Shown here: piece by piece, positions 1-7,473 of the stretch
Numbering within the stretch: the stretch's first letter is position 1
How the letters are laid out: each line of letters begins with the position of its first letter
Origin: Kineococcus sp. TRM81007
GTDB lineage: Bacteria; Actinomycetota; Actinomycetes; Actinomycetales; Kineococcaceae
Assembly: GCF_022669155.1 (NCBI RefSeq)
Contig: NZ_JALBVB010000035.1
Location: 7,732 to 44,594 of the forward strand
Length of the DNA: 36,863 nt
Direction: 5' to 3'
The notes under the pieces: generated by a model
What the model was told of the DNA's origin: nothing
Databases searched by the model: none
Seen by the model: the letters and a program-made list of their open reading frames with translations, nothing else
Translations under genes and position numbers: made by a program

Positions 1-58
1 GGGGCGGCGCGCCGATCGGGGGACGCGGGGTGCCGGGGGTGTCCTGCAGGGTGGAGGG

Positions 59-353
59 GTGAGCTCGCGCGGAGGGCGACGCCCCGGCACCCGGCGACCA
101 CCCGCCCGCCGGGACGGCGGGCTGCTGGTCCTCGGCGTCCTCGTGCTCGTCGCGGGGGATCGCGCTGCACGCCGTGTCCACCCACCTGCGCCCGAACGGG
201 CCGAACGGGCTGGGCGCCCCGCCCGTCGTGCAGGAGTGGTGGTGGGTGCTGCGCTGGCCGGCGTGGGCGGGTGTCGCCGGTGGTGCCTGGCTGCTGGTCC
301 GCGGTTGGACCGGGCGGTCCGGGCGGGACGTCGACGGTGACGCCTCGACCTGA
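59..353 (+). pseudogene. Small two-helix membrane protein, frameshifted
   Basis: From a GTG at 59, just behind a GGAGGGG run (53-59), the frame encodes an Arg/Pro-rich head and then a hydrophobic segment (LLVLGVLVLVAG) ending near 157. The frame then turns into Arg-rich junk. Dropping one G from the five-G run at 154-158 restores a sensible continuation: IALHAVSTHLRPNGPNG, a Trp-rich stretch (VVQEWWWVLRWPAWAG), a second hydrophobic helix (VAGGAWLLVRGW) and a stop at 351-353. I read this as one protein of about 97 aa with two membrane helices, broken by a +1 frameshift. The homopolymer location makes a sequencing error as likely as a true mutation. I do not recognise the family, and the window edge hides what lies upstream. 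Confidence 0.5.
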
Positions 354-474
354 ACGCCGGGGTGGCCTGCGCGAACGGTTCGTGGTCAACTGGTGACGGC
401 GGCCCGGGGGGCTTCGAGTGTTGGGGAAGAACGCCCGCGGATCCCCCGGGTCGCCGCCTTCCGAGCGGTTCCGC

Positions 475-744
475 TCAGTCCCCGGTCCGGGTGACCCCGA
501 ACATCAGCGTGCGGCGCTCGATGTCGTAGTGCACGACCTCGGTGTTCTCCAGCAGGTCCTGCAGGGCGTCCGCGTCATCCGCCGTGAGCGTGAGGACCTC
601 CTCCCACGCCCCCTCGTCGAGGACGAGCTGCAGCGTGTAGGTGCCGTTCTGCCCGGGCTCACCGGCCACCCAGGAGAACTGGTAGTGGCTGAGCTGGCGG
701 ACCTTGATGGTGTTGTCGTTGACGGGCTGCGGGACGTTGGCCAC
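475..744 (-). CDS. Conserved small hypothetical protein (89 aa)
   Basis: The GTG start at 744 has a GGAGG-type ribosome site a few bases upstream on the minus strand, which supports it. The product is acidic and looks globular, with no signal peptide or membrane helix. It has alternating beta-like stretches (KVRQLSHYQFSW, GTYTLQLVLDEG) and a helix rich in Asp and Leu (DDADALQDLLENTE), ending in a short strand (RRTLMFGVTR). Codon usage matches the neighbours. It lies downstream of the PilZ gene on the same strand, but a strong hairpin at 863-898 separates them, so it is probably a separate unit. I do not recognise the family and assign no function. Confidence 0.75.
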   Translation of the reverse strand: MANVPQPVNDNTIKVRQLSHYQFSWVAGEPGQNGTYTLQLVLDEGAWEEVLTLTADDADALQDLLENTEVVHYDIERRTLMFGVTRTGD

Positions 745-862
745 GGGTCGTCGCCTCCTGGCGGATCGCGTCGTCGGTGTCGCGGCGCGGTCGGCGCCGC
801 ACTCGTCCGCTACCCGCTGGGCACCCCGTCAAACGCGCCGCGGCCCCCCTGCCGCGCCACGA

Positions 863-898
863 CGGTGGCCGGGCGGGGGAGGGGCCGCCCGGCCACCG
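863..898 (-). terminator. Strong hairpin after the PilZ gene
   Basis: A perfect 14-bp stem (CGGTGGCCGGGCGG at 863-876 against CCGCCCGGCCACCG at 885-898) with an 8-nt purine loop starts 12 bases past the stop of the minus-strand PilZ gene. There is no long T tract, as is usual in high-GC actinobacteria. The position and stability suggest an intrinsic terminator. Confidence 0.75.
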
Positions 899-910
899 GC
901 TCGGGAGGGG

Positions 911-1567
911 TCAGGAACCCCGGTTCTGCTTCGCCAGCTCCGACAGGACGCTGCGCTCGAGGACCTCCGCGGCGCCCTCGTCGAGCTCGACGAAACGCAC
1001 GACCGCCTCGCGGGAGGCGTCGTCGACGCGCACGACCTCGCCGCGGGCGTGCACCTCCTGGCCGTTGTCGAGCTCGAGGGCGACGTCGACCTCGGTGTGC
1101 TCGGCGGGCAGGTCCTCGGTCTCCAGGCGCAGGCCGCTGCGCGAGAGGTCGACGGTGCGGGCGTCGGCGACGCCCTCGGGGGTGGTCAGGTGCACGGGCA
1201 GCGAGGCGGGCACGCGCACGGCGCCGCGGCGGGTCTCGGAGGCCAGCAGCATGACGCCGGTCAGGGCGAGCTCGTCGGCGCGGTGGGCCTGGGCGACGGC
1301 CTGGAAGACGGCGTGCGGCACGACGGCGCCGGGCTCGCCGGCCTCGGTGCTGACCCAGACGCGCTGGCCGTCGAGGGCCTGCACGGTGTCGGGCGGGGCG
1401 GCGACGTGGCTGGTGACGACGAGACCGGCGGCCCCGGCGGTCCAGGAGAGGACGGTGCCGGTGTGCACGCTGGGGCCGTGGTCGACGGCGCCGGTCGCGG
1501 GCATGAGGGTCACGGTCGTGTCGACCGCGGGCCCGCCCGTGAGCAGACCACCCTGAGCGCTGTTCAT
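911..1567 (-). CDS. PilZ-domain protein, probable c-di-GMP effector
   Basis: The C-terminal half carries the PilZ signature: RRGAVR at about residues 113-118 (RxxxR) followed by DLSRSG at 140-145 (D/NxSxxG), the two motifs that wrap c-di-GMP dimers in this family. The N-terminal 105 residues are beta-rich and resemble the flagellar-brake type architecture (an N-domain before PilZ) only in layout. There is no signal peptide or membrane helix, so it is cytosolic. I chose the ATG at 1567 because AGGGGG sits just upstream. In-frame alternatives exist at 1606, 1600 and 1588, and a -10 box at 1605-1610 would also allow a leaderless ATG at 1600. By family knowledge it would couple c-di-GMP to motility or surface functions. 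Three GGDEF/EAL proteins lie further along the window. Confidence 0.88.
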   Translation of the reverse strand: MNSAQGGLLTGGPAVDTTVTLMPATGAVDHGPSVHTGTVLSWTAGAAGLVVTSHVAAPPDTVQALDGQRVWVSTEAGEPGAVVPHAVFQAVAQAHRADELALTGVMLLASETRRGAVRVPASLPVHLTTPEGVADARTVDLSRSGLRLETEDLPAEHTEVDVALELDNGQEVHARGEVVRVDDASREAVVRFVELDEGAAEVLERSVLSELAKQNRGS

Positions 1568-1604
1568 CCGTCCCCCTGCATCAGCCATGAGTAGTTTCAT
1601 CAAC

Positions 1605-1610
1605 ACGCTA
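1605..1610 (-). promoter_or_regulatory. -10 box TAGCGT for the PilZ gene
   Basis: TAGCGT on the minus strand matches the TANNNT box seen before many genes here. Transcription would start near 1598-1600, at or just before an in-frame ATG at 1600 and about 30 bases upstream of the preferred start at 1567. Confidence 0.45.
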
Positions 1611-1742
1611 CGTCACGCCAGGGGGCGCTTCCACCCGTTCGGGCTCCACCCCCCCGGACGGGTGGAGGTCACCACCGCCACCGCTCCCGACCCGGTCGCC
1701 CGGCCCGGCCGCCCCGGCTCGACCACCCCCGTGCGACCCCCG

Positions 1743-1748
1743 TAGCGT
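1743..1748 (+). promoter_or_regulatory. -10 box TAGCGT, leaderless promoter
   Basis: TAGCGT ends exactly 7 bases before the GTG at 1756, with no Shine-Dalgarno sequence between them. The same hexamer and the same spacing occur before the proline dehydrogenase gene at 11309. Confidence 0.6.
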
Positions 1749-1755
1749 CACCCGT

Positions 1756-2322
1756 GTGCTGATGCGCCTGCGGAGCCCGCGCGCGGCCGCCGACCCCGCG
1801 CTGGCCGCCTACCTCAACGAGCAGCTCGCCCGGGTGAGCGCCCTGCTGGACCAGCTGCGCCGCGTCTCCCGGGACCCCGGTCTCGCCGCCGAGCGCGCCG
1901 TGCTCGGGGACCTGCGCCGCCAGGTCACCGCCGACCGCGCCACCGTCCGCCTCGCCATGCGCCGGCTCGGCGCACCGCACGACTGGGCGGTCCTCGGCGT
2001 CGGGTGGGCCTCCACCCGAGCCGCCCGCCTGCTGCCGCTGCTGCACCGGATGCCCGTCCTCGACCGCATCCCCAGCGTGCCCTCCGGCAGGCAGGACGCC
2101 GTGCAGGTCCTGCTGGAGCTGGAGGACCTCCTCGCCGGCCTGCACCGCCGCCAGGTCGCCGCCCGCGTGCTCGCCGACGCCGTCGACGCCGGCGCCGGGC
2201 CCGACGGGGACTGGGCGCTCGCCGTGCGGGCCCTGCCCGCCCGCGCCGAGCAGCAGTTGCGCGCCGCCGAGGAGCTGCACCGCCGCCGCGCCGCCGCCCT
2301 GCTGCCGCGCCCCGCGCGGTGA
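1756..2322 (+). CDS. Helical hypothetical protein, leaderless (188 aa)
   Basis: The GTG at 1756 lies 7 bases after a TAGCGT -10 box, so the mRNA probably begins at the start codon. The product is almost entirely alpha-helical and rich in Arg, Ala and Leu. It has heptad-like stretches (LAAYLNEQLARVSALLDQLRRVS near residues 16-38) and a basic C-terminal helix (RAEQQLRAAEELHRRRAAAL). Codon bias is typical of the window. No membrane span or catalytic motif is evident. It converges on the broken methyltransferase that follows. I do not recognise the family; a coiled-coil or small regulatory protein is possible, but this is a guess. Confidence 0.65.
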   Translation: MLMRLRSPRAAADPALAAYLNEQLARVSALLDQLRRVSRDPGLAAERAVLGDLRRQVTADRATVRLAMRRLGAPHDWAVLGVGWASTRAARLLPLLHRMPVLDRIPSVPSGRQDAVQVLLELEDLLAGLHRRQVAARVLADAVDAGAGPDGDWALAVRALPARAEQQLRAAEELHRRRAAALLPRPAR

Positions 2323-2400
2323 TCGTGCGCGTCGCCCCACCCGAGCGCACCCCGGTCCCGGCACCCGCGCGCGGGGAGGCGCTCGACCGCTCCACCGGGT

Positions 2401-2758
2401 GACCCACCGCGCCGCGCGCAGCGGCTGCACCGCACGCGCAGCGATGGCCGCGTGCGGCCGCCGCTCGCCGTCCCGCGCCCGTCGCAGGCGCTCCACCTCC
2501 ACGAGACCGGCGTCGGCCAGCCGCGAGGAGAACACGCCGACCGGCCAGCGGTGGGCGGTGACGACCACGCGCTCGAAGGGCTCCAGCACGTCCGCGTCGA
2601 AGAGACCCGCGACCAGGACGCCACCGGGCCGGATCGCCCGCCGGGTGCCGGTCAGGACCTCGCCGAGCCGCCCGGGCGTGGGCGATGAACTCCGGCACCA
2701 GGTCGACGTACTGCCCGGCGACCGCCGAGCAGCGCTGCCGCACCTGCTCGGAGGTCAC
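2401..2758 (-). pseudogene. Degraded class I SAM methyltransferase
   Basis: On the minus strand a GTG at 2758 opens a frame whose first 20 residues (SEQVRQRCSAVAGQYVDL) look like the N-terminus of small class I SAM methyltransferases (typically VRxxYDxVAxxYAxL). It then jumps to VPEFIAHAR and loses sense near 2675. Skipping one base there restores the family's C-terminal part: RLGEVLTGTRRAIRPGG, VLVAGLFDADVLEPFE, VVVTAHRWPVGVFSSRLADAG and RRPHAAIAARA. The central 70-90 residues of such enzymes, including the glycine-rich SAM-binding motif, are missing, and no stop follows at the usual end. The lesions are an internal deletion, a frameshift and loss of the stop, so I call it a pseudogene. The family assignment rests on recognition of conserved phrases, not an alignment. 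Confidence 0.65.
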
Positions 2759-2860
2759 CGGTGGAGGGACCGCGGTGCCGCCCCGGTGGCCCACGCGGTC
2801 GGCAGCACGGCGATCAGCGGCCGGGTCACCCCGCCCGCTGGACCGGTGGCCCCGACACCG

Positions 2861-3046
2861 TCACTGCCCGCCGGGGCCGCCCTGCTCGCGGTGGTGGCCG
2901 GGCACACCGGTGGACAGCGCCTGGTCCCAGTCCCCGCGCTCGGGCGGGCGCGCAGCGGAGCGGTCGCGTCCGCGGTCGCGCACGATCAGCACGGTGATCA
3001 GTGCGACGACGACGACGGCCGTGGTGATGAGCATCGCGACGATCAC
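2861..3046 (-). CDS. Small single-pass membrane protein (61 aa)
   Basis: A GTG at 3046 follows GGGAGG by about 5 bases, a good ribosome site. The product begins with a strongly hydrophobic helix (VAMLITTAVVVVALITVLIV, about residues 3-22) followed at once by basic residues (RDRGRDR). This predicts one membrane span with a cytoplasmic C-terminal tail of about 38 polar residues. It lies downstream of the MFS exporter gene's stop at 3183 on the same strand, with 136 bases between, so co-transcription is possible. The tail has no motif I recognise. It is short enough to be missed by gene callers. Confidence 0.65.
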   Translation of the reverse strand: MIVAMLITTAVVVVALITVLIVRDRGRDRSAARPPERGDWDQALSTGVPGHHREQGGPGGQ

Positions 3047-3182
3047 TGCGCCTCCCGGCGGCTTCGGCGGCCTCGTGCTCCCACGTTCGCACGGATCACC
3101 GGCGGCCGCGCGAACGGCCGGTGGTGGCGGCGGTTCAGCCGCGCAGCCCGCCCGTCCACCCCGGCCGCGGGGGGTCCCGCGC

Positions 3183-4778
3183 TCACGACCCGGAGCGGCC
3201 GGCGACCGCGGTGCCCACCTCGCGCGCGTCCCGCGCCCGCGGGCGCAGCTGCCGGTGCACCACCAGCGCGGCCAGCGCGGTGAGCACCGCCCCGGCCACG
3301 GCGGTGGTGTCCAGGCCGTGCGCGAAGGCCCCGCGGGCGGAGTCCAGCAGTTGCGCGCCGGCGGCGCCCGGCAGCTGCCCGGCGACCTCGACCGCGCCGC
3401 CGAGGGTCTCGGTGGCGGCGGTGACCTGCCCCGCGCCCGCGGCCGCCGGCACCCGCACCTGCGCGCTGTAGACGGCGTTGAGCACGCTGCCCAGGACCGT
3501 CGTGCCCAGCACCGCCCCCACCTCGTAGGCCGTCTCGGAGATCGCGGAGGCGGCGCCGGCGCGGTCGGCGGGTGCCGTGGACAGGATCGCGTCGTTCGTG
3601 AGGGTCTCGGCCAGGCCCGCGCCGGCGGACAGCACCACGAACGCCACCGCCAGCTGCACCGCGCTGCGGGTGGCGGCCCCGTCGTCGGCCGGCCCCAGGG
3701 TCGCGGCCACCGCGTACCCGGCGGTGCCCAGCAGCAGCCCGGTCGCGATGAGCACGTCCAGGCGGGCGCGCCGGGCCAGCCGCGCGGCCAGCAGCCCGGC
3801 ACCCACCGAGAACACCGCACCGGGCAGCAGCAGCAGGCCCGCGCGCACCGGCGACAGCCCCAGCACCAGCTGCAGGTACTGCGAGACGGCGAACAGCATC
3901 CCCGTCATGCCGCAGATGCTCATGAGGTTGGCCAGCACCGCGGTGCGGAACACCGGCAGCCGGAACAGCCCCACGTCCAGCAGCGGCTCGGCCAGCGCCT
4001 GCTGCCGCCGCACGAAGGTCACGCCCAGCGCGACGCCCAGCGCGAGCGCCGACAGCGCTGCGGCGCCCGGGCCGTGGTCGGCCAGCGCCTTGACCCCGTA
4101 GACGACGCCCGTCATGGCCAGGGTGGCGAGCGCGGCGCTGAGCGGGTCCAGCCGCGCCGGCGCCGAGGAGCGCGACTCGCGCACCAGCAGCGGCAGCAGC
4201 ACCAGGACCAGCGCCACGACCGGCACGTTGACCAGGAACACCGAGCCCCACCAGAACCGCTCCAGCAGCACCCCGCCCACCACGGGGCCGAGCGCGGCGC
4301 CGCCGGCGAAGGCCCCGGCCCACACGGCGAACGCGGTGCGCCGCTGCTCGCGGTCCGGGAAGACGCTGCGCAGCAGCGCCAGCGTGGACGGCATGAGGGT
4401 GGCGCCGAAGACGCCCAGGGCCACGCGGGCGGCGATGAGCGCCTCCGCGGAGGGGGCGAACGCCGCGAGCGCGGAGACGGCGCCGAACCCGGCGGCGCCG
4501 ATCAGCAGCAGGCGCCGCCGGCCGGAGCGGTCACCGAGGGCGCCCATCGTCACGAGCAGCCCGGCGATGGCCAGGGAGTAGCCGTCCACGATCCACAGCA
4601 GCTCGGTCCCGGTGGGTGCCAGGGCGGTGCTCAGGTGCGGGACGGCGAAGCTCAGCACGGTGGTGTCCACCGAGATCATCAGCACGGGCAGCATGAGAAC
4701 GGCCAGTGCGACCCACTGGCGGGCGCCGGCGCGGGTCGCGGGGGTCTCGGGGGAGGTGCGGGGGCCGGGCGTGGTCAC
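3183..4778 (-). CDS. DHA2-family MFS drug exporter, 14 TM type
   Basis: The 531-aa length and hydrophobic pattern fit the 14-span DHA2 (EmrB/QacA-like) proton antiporters. TM1 carries the family's acidic motif (ISVDTTVLSFAVPHL). The loop after TM2 has motif A (GALGDRSGRRRLLL), and TM5 has the antiporter motif C (GPVVGGVLL). These proteins export lipophilic or cationic drugs from the inner membrane leaflet using the proton gradient; the actual substrate cannot be read here. The GTG at 4778 is chosen because GAGG lies 8 bases upstream. The gene is divergent from the tetR gene at 4881, and both promoters share the two palindromes at 4808-4856, a standard repressor-exporter arrangement. A longer open frame to 5435 only runs antisense through tetR. 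Confidence 0.9.
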   Translation of the reverse strand: MTTPGPRTSPETPATRAGARQWVALAVLMLPVLMISVDTTVLSFAVPHLSTALAPTGTELLWIVDGYSLAIAGLLVTMGALGDRSGRRRLLLIGAAGFGAVSALAAFAPSAEALIAARVALGVFGATLMPSTLALLRSVFPDREQRRTAFAVWAGAFAGGAALGPVVGGVLLERFWWGSVFLVNVPVVALVLVLLPLLVRESRSSAPARLDPLSAALATLAMTGVVYGVKALADHGPGAAALSALALGVALGVTFVRRQQALAEPLLDVGLFRLPVFRTAVLANLMSICGMTGMLFAVSQYLQLVLGLSPVRAGLLLLPGAVFSVGAGLLAARLARRARLDVLIATGLLLGTAGYAVAATLGPADDGAATRSAVQLAVAFVVLSAGAGLAETLTNDAILSTAPADRAGAASAISETAYEVGAVLGTTVLGSVLNAVYSAQVRVPAAAGAGQVTAATETLGGAVEVAGQLPGAAGAQLLDSARGAFAHGLDTTAVAGAVLTALAALVVHRQLRPRARDAREVGTAVAGRSGS

Positions 4779-4807
4779 GGGGGAGTCCTCGATCGGTGGC
4801 TCGGAGG

Positions 4808-4827
4808 TGCACCGTCCGGACGGCGCA
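4808..4827. promoter_or_regulatory. TetR operator, exporter-proximal copy
   Basis: The core CCGTCCGGACGG (4812-4823) is a perfect 12-bp palindrome, flanked by TGC and GCA with one mismatched pair between. It shares the CCGTCCGGACGG core of the perfect site at 4835-4856, and the centres lie 28 bp apart. It is close to the exporter start and probably represses that gene when bound. Confidence 0.7.
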
Positions 4828-4834
4828 GCCCCGA

Positions 4835-4856
4835 CTGTACCGTCCGGACGGTACAG
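4835..4856. promoter_or_regulatory. TetR operator, perfect 22-bp palindrome
   Basis: CTGTACCGTCC is followed directly by its exact reverse complement GGACGGTACAG. The site covers where the -35 of the leaderless tetR promoter (-10 at 4868-4873) should lie, so binding would block tetR and, with the neighbouring site, the divergent exporter. Autoregulation is inferred from position. Confidence 0.82.
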
Positions 4857-4867
4857 CTGCTTTCGAT

Positions 4868-4873
4868 TAACCT
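4868..4873 (+). promoter_or_regulatory. -10 box TAACCT of tetR, leaderless
   Basis: TAACCT fits TANNNT and ends 7 bases before the GTG at 4881, with no plausible Shine-Dalgarno sequence in the gap. Confidence 0.55.
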
Positions 4874-4880
4874 CCTGGGC

Positions 4881-5420
4881 GTGACGAGCGCCCCCAGCAC
4901 GCGCGAGAAGCTCCTCGACGCCTTCAGCGAGCTGCTCGTCGCCGCCGGCTCCCGCGCCGCCACCCTCGACGCCGTCGCCGCCGCCGCCGGCGTCTCCAAG
5001 GGCGGGCTGCTGTACCACTTCGGCAGCAAGGACGCCCTCGTCGACGGCCTCGTCCACCGCTGGCGCCGCATGGCGGACGACGACGTCCGCGAGATGCGCA
5101 CCGCTCCCGAGGGGGCCACCGCCTACTACCTGCGCACCTCCGTCGTGGAGCGCGACGACCCGCTGGCCCGGACCGGCGTCGCGGTCCTGCACCTGGCGCA
5201 GGAGGGCGACGCGCGCGCCACGGCCGCCTTCACCGACGCCACCGAGGGCTGGCGCGCCGCCATCGAGGAGCAGGTCGGCGACCGCGTGCTCTCCCGCGTG
5301 GTCCAGCTCGTCGGGGACGGGCTGTGGGCCGGCTCCTCCATCGGTGTCGCCCCCGACGACCTCGACGACGTCGTCGCCGGCGTCACCCGCCTGCTGGGTG
5401 AGCCGCCCCGCCCCGCCTGA
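4881..5420 (+). CDS. TetR-family repressor of the adjacent MFS exporter
   Basis: At 179 aa this has the usual TetR layout. An N-terminal three-helix DNA-binding domain includes TLDAVAAAAGVSKGGLLYHF (about residues 27-46), the typical TetR helix-turn-helix ending in the YHF signature. An all-helical ligand and dimer domain follows. The GTG at 4881 sits 7 bases after a -10 box, so translation is probably leaderless. The same frame is open far upstream but is not coding there. Divergence from the DHA2 exporter and the two palindromes between them indicate local repression relieved by an exported compound, which is the family norm and an inference here. It converges with the ABC exporter gene, 27 bases away. 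Confidence 0.92.
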   Translation: MTSAPSTREKLLDAFSELLVAAGSRAATLDAVAAAAGVSKGGLLYHFGSKDALVDGLVHRWRRMADDDVREMRTAPEGATAYYLRTSVVERDDPLARTGVAVLHLAQEGDARATAAFTDATEGWRAAIEEQVGDRVLSRVVQLVGDGLWAGSSIGVAPDDLDDVVAGVTRLLGEPPRPA

Positions 5421-5447
5421 CCGGGCCGGGGCCACCGCGCCCGCCGC

Positions 5448-7271
5448 TCACGCCGACGGCTCCACCGCCGAGCGCTCCGCGTCGGCGGCCACCAGCTGCG
5501 CGTAGCGCCCGCCGAGCGCCAGCAGCTCGTCGTGGCCGCCGCGCTCGGCGACCCGCCCGCCCTCCAGCACCACGATCTGGTCCGCCTCGCGCACCGTGGA
5601 CAGCCGGTGCGCGATCGTGATCGTGGTGCGGCCGCTGGAGACCTCGCGCAGCGCCGCGGACATCGCCCGCTCGGTGCGCACGTCCAGCGCGCTCGTCGCC
5701 TCGTCCAGCAGCAGCACCGGCGGGTCCCGCAGCACCGCCCGGGCCAGCGCGAGCCGCTGCTTCTCACCCCCGGAGAAGCGGTAGCCGCGCTCGCCGACGA
5801 CCGTGCCGAACCCCTCGGGCAGCGCGTCCACCACGGCGTCCACCTGCGCGGTGCGCGCCGCCCGGCGCAGGTCCTCGTCCGAGGCGCCCGGCGCCGCGAA
5901 GCGCAGGTTCTCCGCGATGCTCGCGTGCAGCAGGAACGTCTCCTGCGTGACCACCCCCACCGCCTCCGCCAGCGAGCGGGCGCTCACGTCGCGCACGTCC
6001 CGCCCGTCGATCAGCACCGCGCCGGAGTCCACGTCGTACAGCCGGGCCAGCAGGTACCCCAGGGTCGTCTTGCCCGAACCGGTGGCCCCCACCACCGCCA
6101 GCGACGTGCCCGCCGGCACCACCAGGTCGATCCCCTCCAGCGCGGGCCGGTCCGCCCCCGGGTAGCGGAACGTCACGTCGCGGAACTCCACCCGCCCGCG
6201 CGGGCGGGGCAGCTCCACCGCGCCCGGCGCCTCGGCGACCTCCGGGACGCTGTCCAGGTACTCGAACACGCGCGTGAACAGCGCCATCGAGGCGTGCAGC
6301 CGCACCAGGATGCGCAGCAGCGCCGCCAGCGGCCGGAACAGCTGCGCCTGCAGCGTCACCAGCGCCACCAGCGTCCCGATGCTCAGCGCGGCGCCCGTGC
6401 CGCGCAGCCACCCGCCCAGCAGGTACGTCAGCGCCGGCACCGCCGCCATCGTCAGCGTGATGAGCGACCACTGCCAGCGCCCGGCCATCTCCGAGCCGAC
6501 CTCCAGGCGGGACACCCCGTCCGACTGGGCGGTGAAGCGCTCCACGACCTCGCGGGTGCGGCCCGTGGTGCGGGTCAGCAGGATCCCCGAGACCGACAGC
6601 GTCTCCTCCACCGTCGCGGACATCTCCGCCAGCTGCCGCTGCCGCTGCGCCGTGATCCGCCGGCGCAGCCGCCCCACCCGCCGGTTCAGGTGCACCGCCA
6701 GCGGCAGCACCGTGAAGGAGAACAGCGCCAGCCGCCAGTCCAGCGCGAGCATCGCCACCACCGTCACGACCACCGTGGCGAGGTTCTGCACCAGCTCGGC
6801 ACCGGTGGTGGTCACCACCGTCTGCAGGGCGCCGATGTCGCTGGCGATGCGCGACTGCACCTCGCCGGTGCGGGTGCGGGCGAAGAAGCCCAGCGACATG
6901 CGCTGCAGGTGCGCGTACAGCGACGTGCGCAGCCCGTGCATGACGCCCTGCCCCACCCGGGTGGTCAGCAGCCCCTGCACCACGTCCAGCACGGTCGTGA
7001 CCGCGGCGATCGCCACCAGCCCGCCGGCCAGCGCGGCCAGCAGCCCGAGGTCCTGCTCCGGCAGCGCCTCGTCGACGATCTCGCGCAGCAGGAAGGGGGA
7101 CGCCACCCCCGCCAGCGCCGACAGGGCGATGAGGCCGGCCACCACCGACAGCGTGCGCGCGTGCGGGCGGAACAGCCGCAGCGCCCGCACCACCTCCGCG
7201 CGCTGCGGGCGCTCGGAGGGCGGCTCCACCCTCCCCGGGCGGAACGGGTCACGGGTGGGGTCACCGCGCAC
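5448..7271 (-). CDS. ABC exporter, fused TM domain and ATPase
   Basis: This is a 607-aa half-transporter. A six-helix type I exporter membrane domain (about residues 35-330) is followed by a nucleotide-binding domain. The ATPase motifs are all present: Walker A GATGSGKTT near residue 395, Q-loop VVTQETF, signature FSGGEKQRLALARA, Walker B VLLLDEATSAL and the switch His in TITIAHRLSTV. Such proteins dimerise (homo- or heterodimer) and export lipids, peptides or drugs. With no partner gene adjacent and intact motifs, a homodimer is likely. The GTG at 7271 follows GAGGAG by about 6 bases. A minus-strand -10 (TACGCT, 7319-7324) would give a leader of roughly 40 bases. The substrate is unknown, and nothing links it to the neighbouring TetR except position. 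Confidence 0.93.
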   Translation of the reverse strand: MRGDPTRDPFRPGRVEPPSERPQRAEVVRALRLFRPHARTLSVVAGLIALSALAGVASPFLLREIVDEALPEQDLGLLAALAGGLVAIAAVTTVLDVVQGLLTTRVGQGVMHGLRTSLYAHLQRMSLGFFARTRTGEVQSRIASDIGALQTVVTTTGAELVQNLATVVVTVVAMLALDWRLALFSFTVLPLAVHLNRRVGRLRRRITAQRQRQLAEMSATVEETLSVSGILLTRTTGRTREVVERFTAQSDGVSRLEVGSEMAGRWQWSLITLTMAAVPALTYLLGGWLRGTGAALSIGTLVALVTLQAQLFRPLAALLRILVRLHASMALFTRVFEYLDSVPEVAEAPGAVELPRPRGRVEFRDVTFRYPGADRPALEGIDLVVPAGTSLAVVGATGSGKTTLGYLLARLYDVDSGAVLIDGRDVRDVSARSLAEAVGVVTQETFLLHASIAENLRFAAPGASDEDLRRAARTAQVDAVVDALPEGFGTVVGERGYRFSGGEKQRLALARAVLRDPPVLLLDEATSALDVRTERAMSAALREVSSGRTTITIAHRLSTVREADQIVVLEGGRVAERGGHDELLALGGRYAQLVAADAERSAVEPSA

Positions 7272-7318
7272 GTGCTCTCCTCGCGTCCGGTGCTCCCGGG
7301 ACGGGGGCGTGTGCCGTC

Positions 7319-7324
7319 AGCGTA
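7319..7324 (-). promoter_or_regulatory. -10 box TACGCT of the ABC exporter gene
   Basis: The minus strand reads TACGCT, a TANNNT match about 48 bases upstream of the GTG at 7271 and its GAGGAG ribosome site. Confidence 0.45.
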
Positions 7325-7365
7325 GGAGCGGCCCCGGACAGCAGCGCCGCATCGCGGTGCGCCCC

Positions 7366-7371
7366 TATCCT
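7366..7371 (+). promoter_or_regulatory. -10 box TATCCT of the first SpoIIE phosphatase gene
   Basis: TATCCT lies about 100 bases before the ATG at 7474, implying a leader near 95 bases. A GTG at 7372 is also in frame, but the sequence after it is Arg-rich and does not look like protein. Confidence 0.4.
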
Positions 7372-7473
7372 GTGACTGCAGGTGACGACCTCGGTCGGTG
7401 CCGCGACGACCGGAGCCCTCGGTCGACAGGGTGCGCCCGGCAGGCCCGGGCGCGGATCCGAAGGTTGTGCCAC

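Noticed and set aside
399-458. Possible hairpin between GGCGGCCCGGGGG and CCCCCGGGTCGCCGCC
   Set aside because: It needs a bulge and a loop of about 30 bases and has no clear link to either neighbouring gene end.
2685-4880. Plus-strand frame running into tetR, giving an apparent 911-aa protein
   Set aside because: The upstream part is antisense to the MFS exporter and low complexity. The real start is the GTG at 4881 after a -10 box and operators.
6274-7473. In-frame extension upstream of the first SpoIIE phosphatase
   Set aside because: It is antisense to the ABC exporter, with Ser/Arg-rich sequence; the domains start after 7474.
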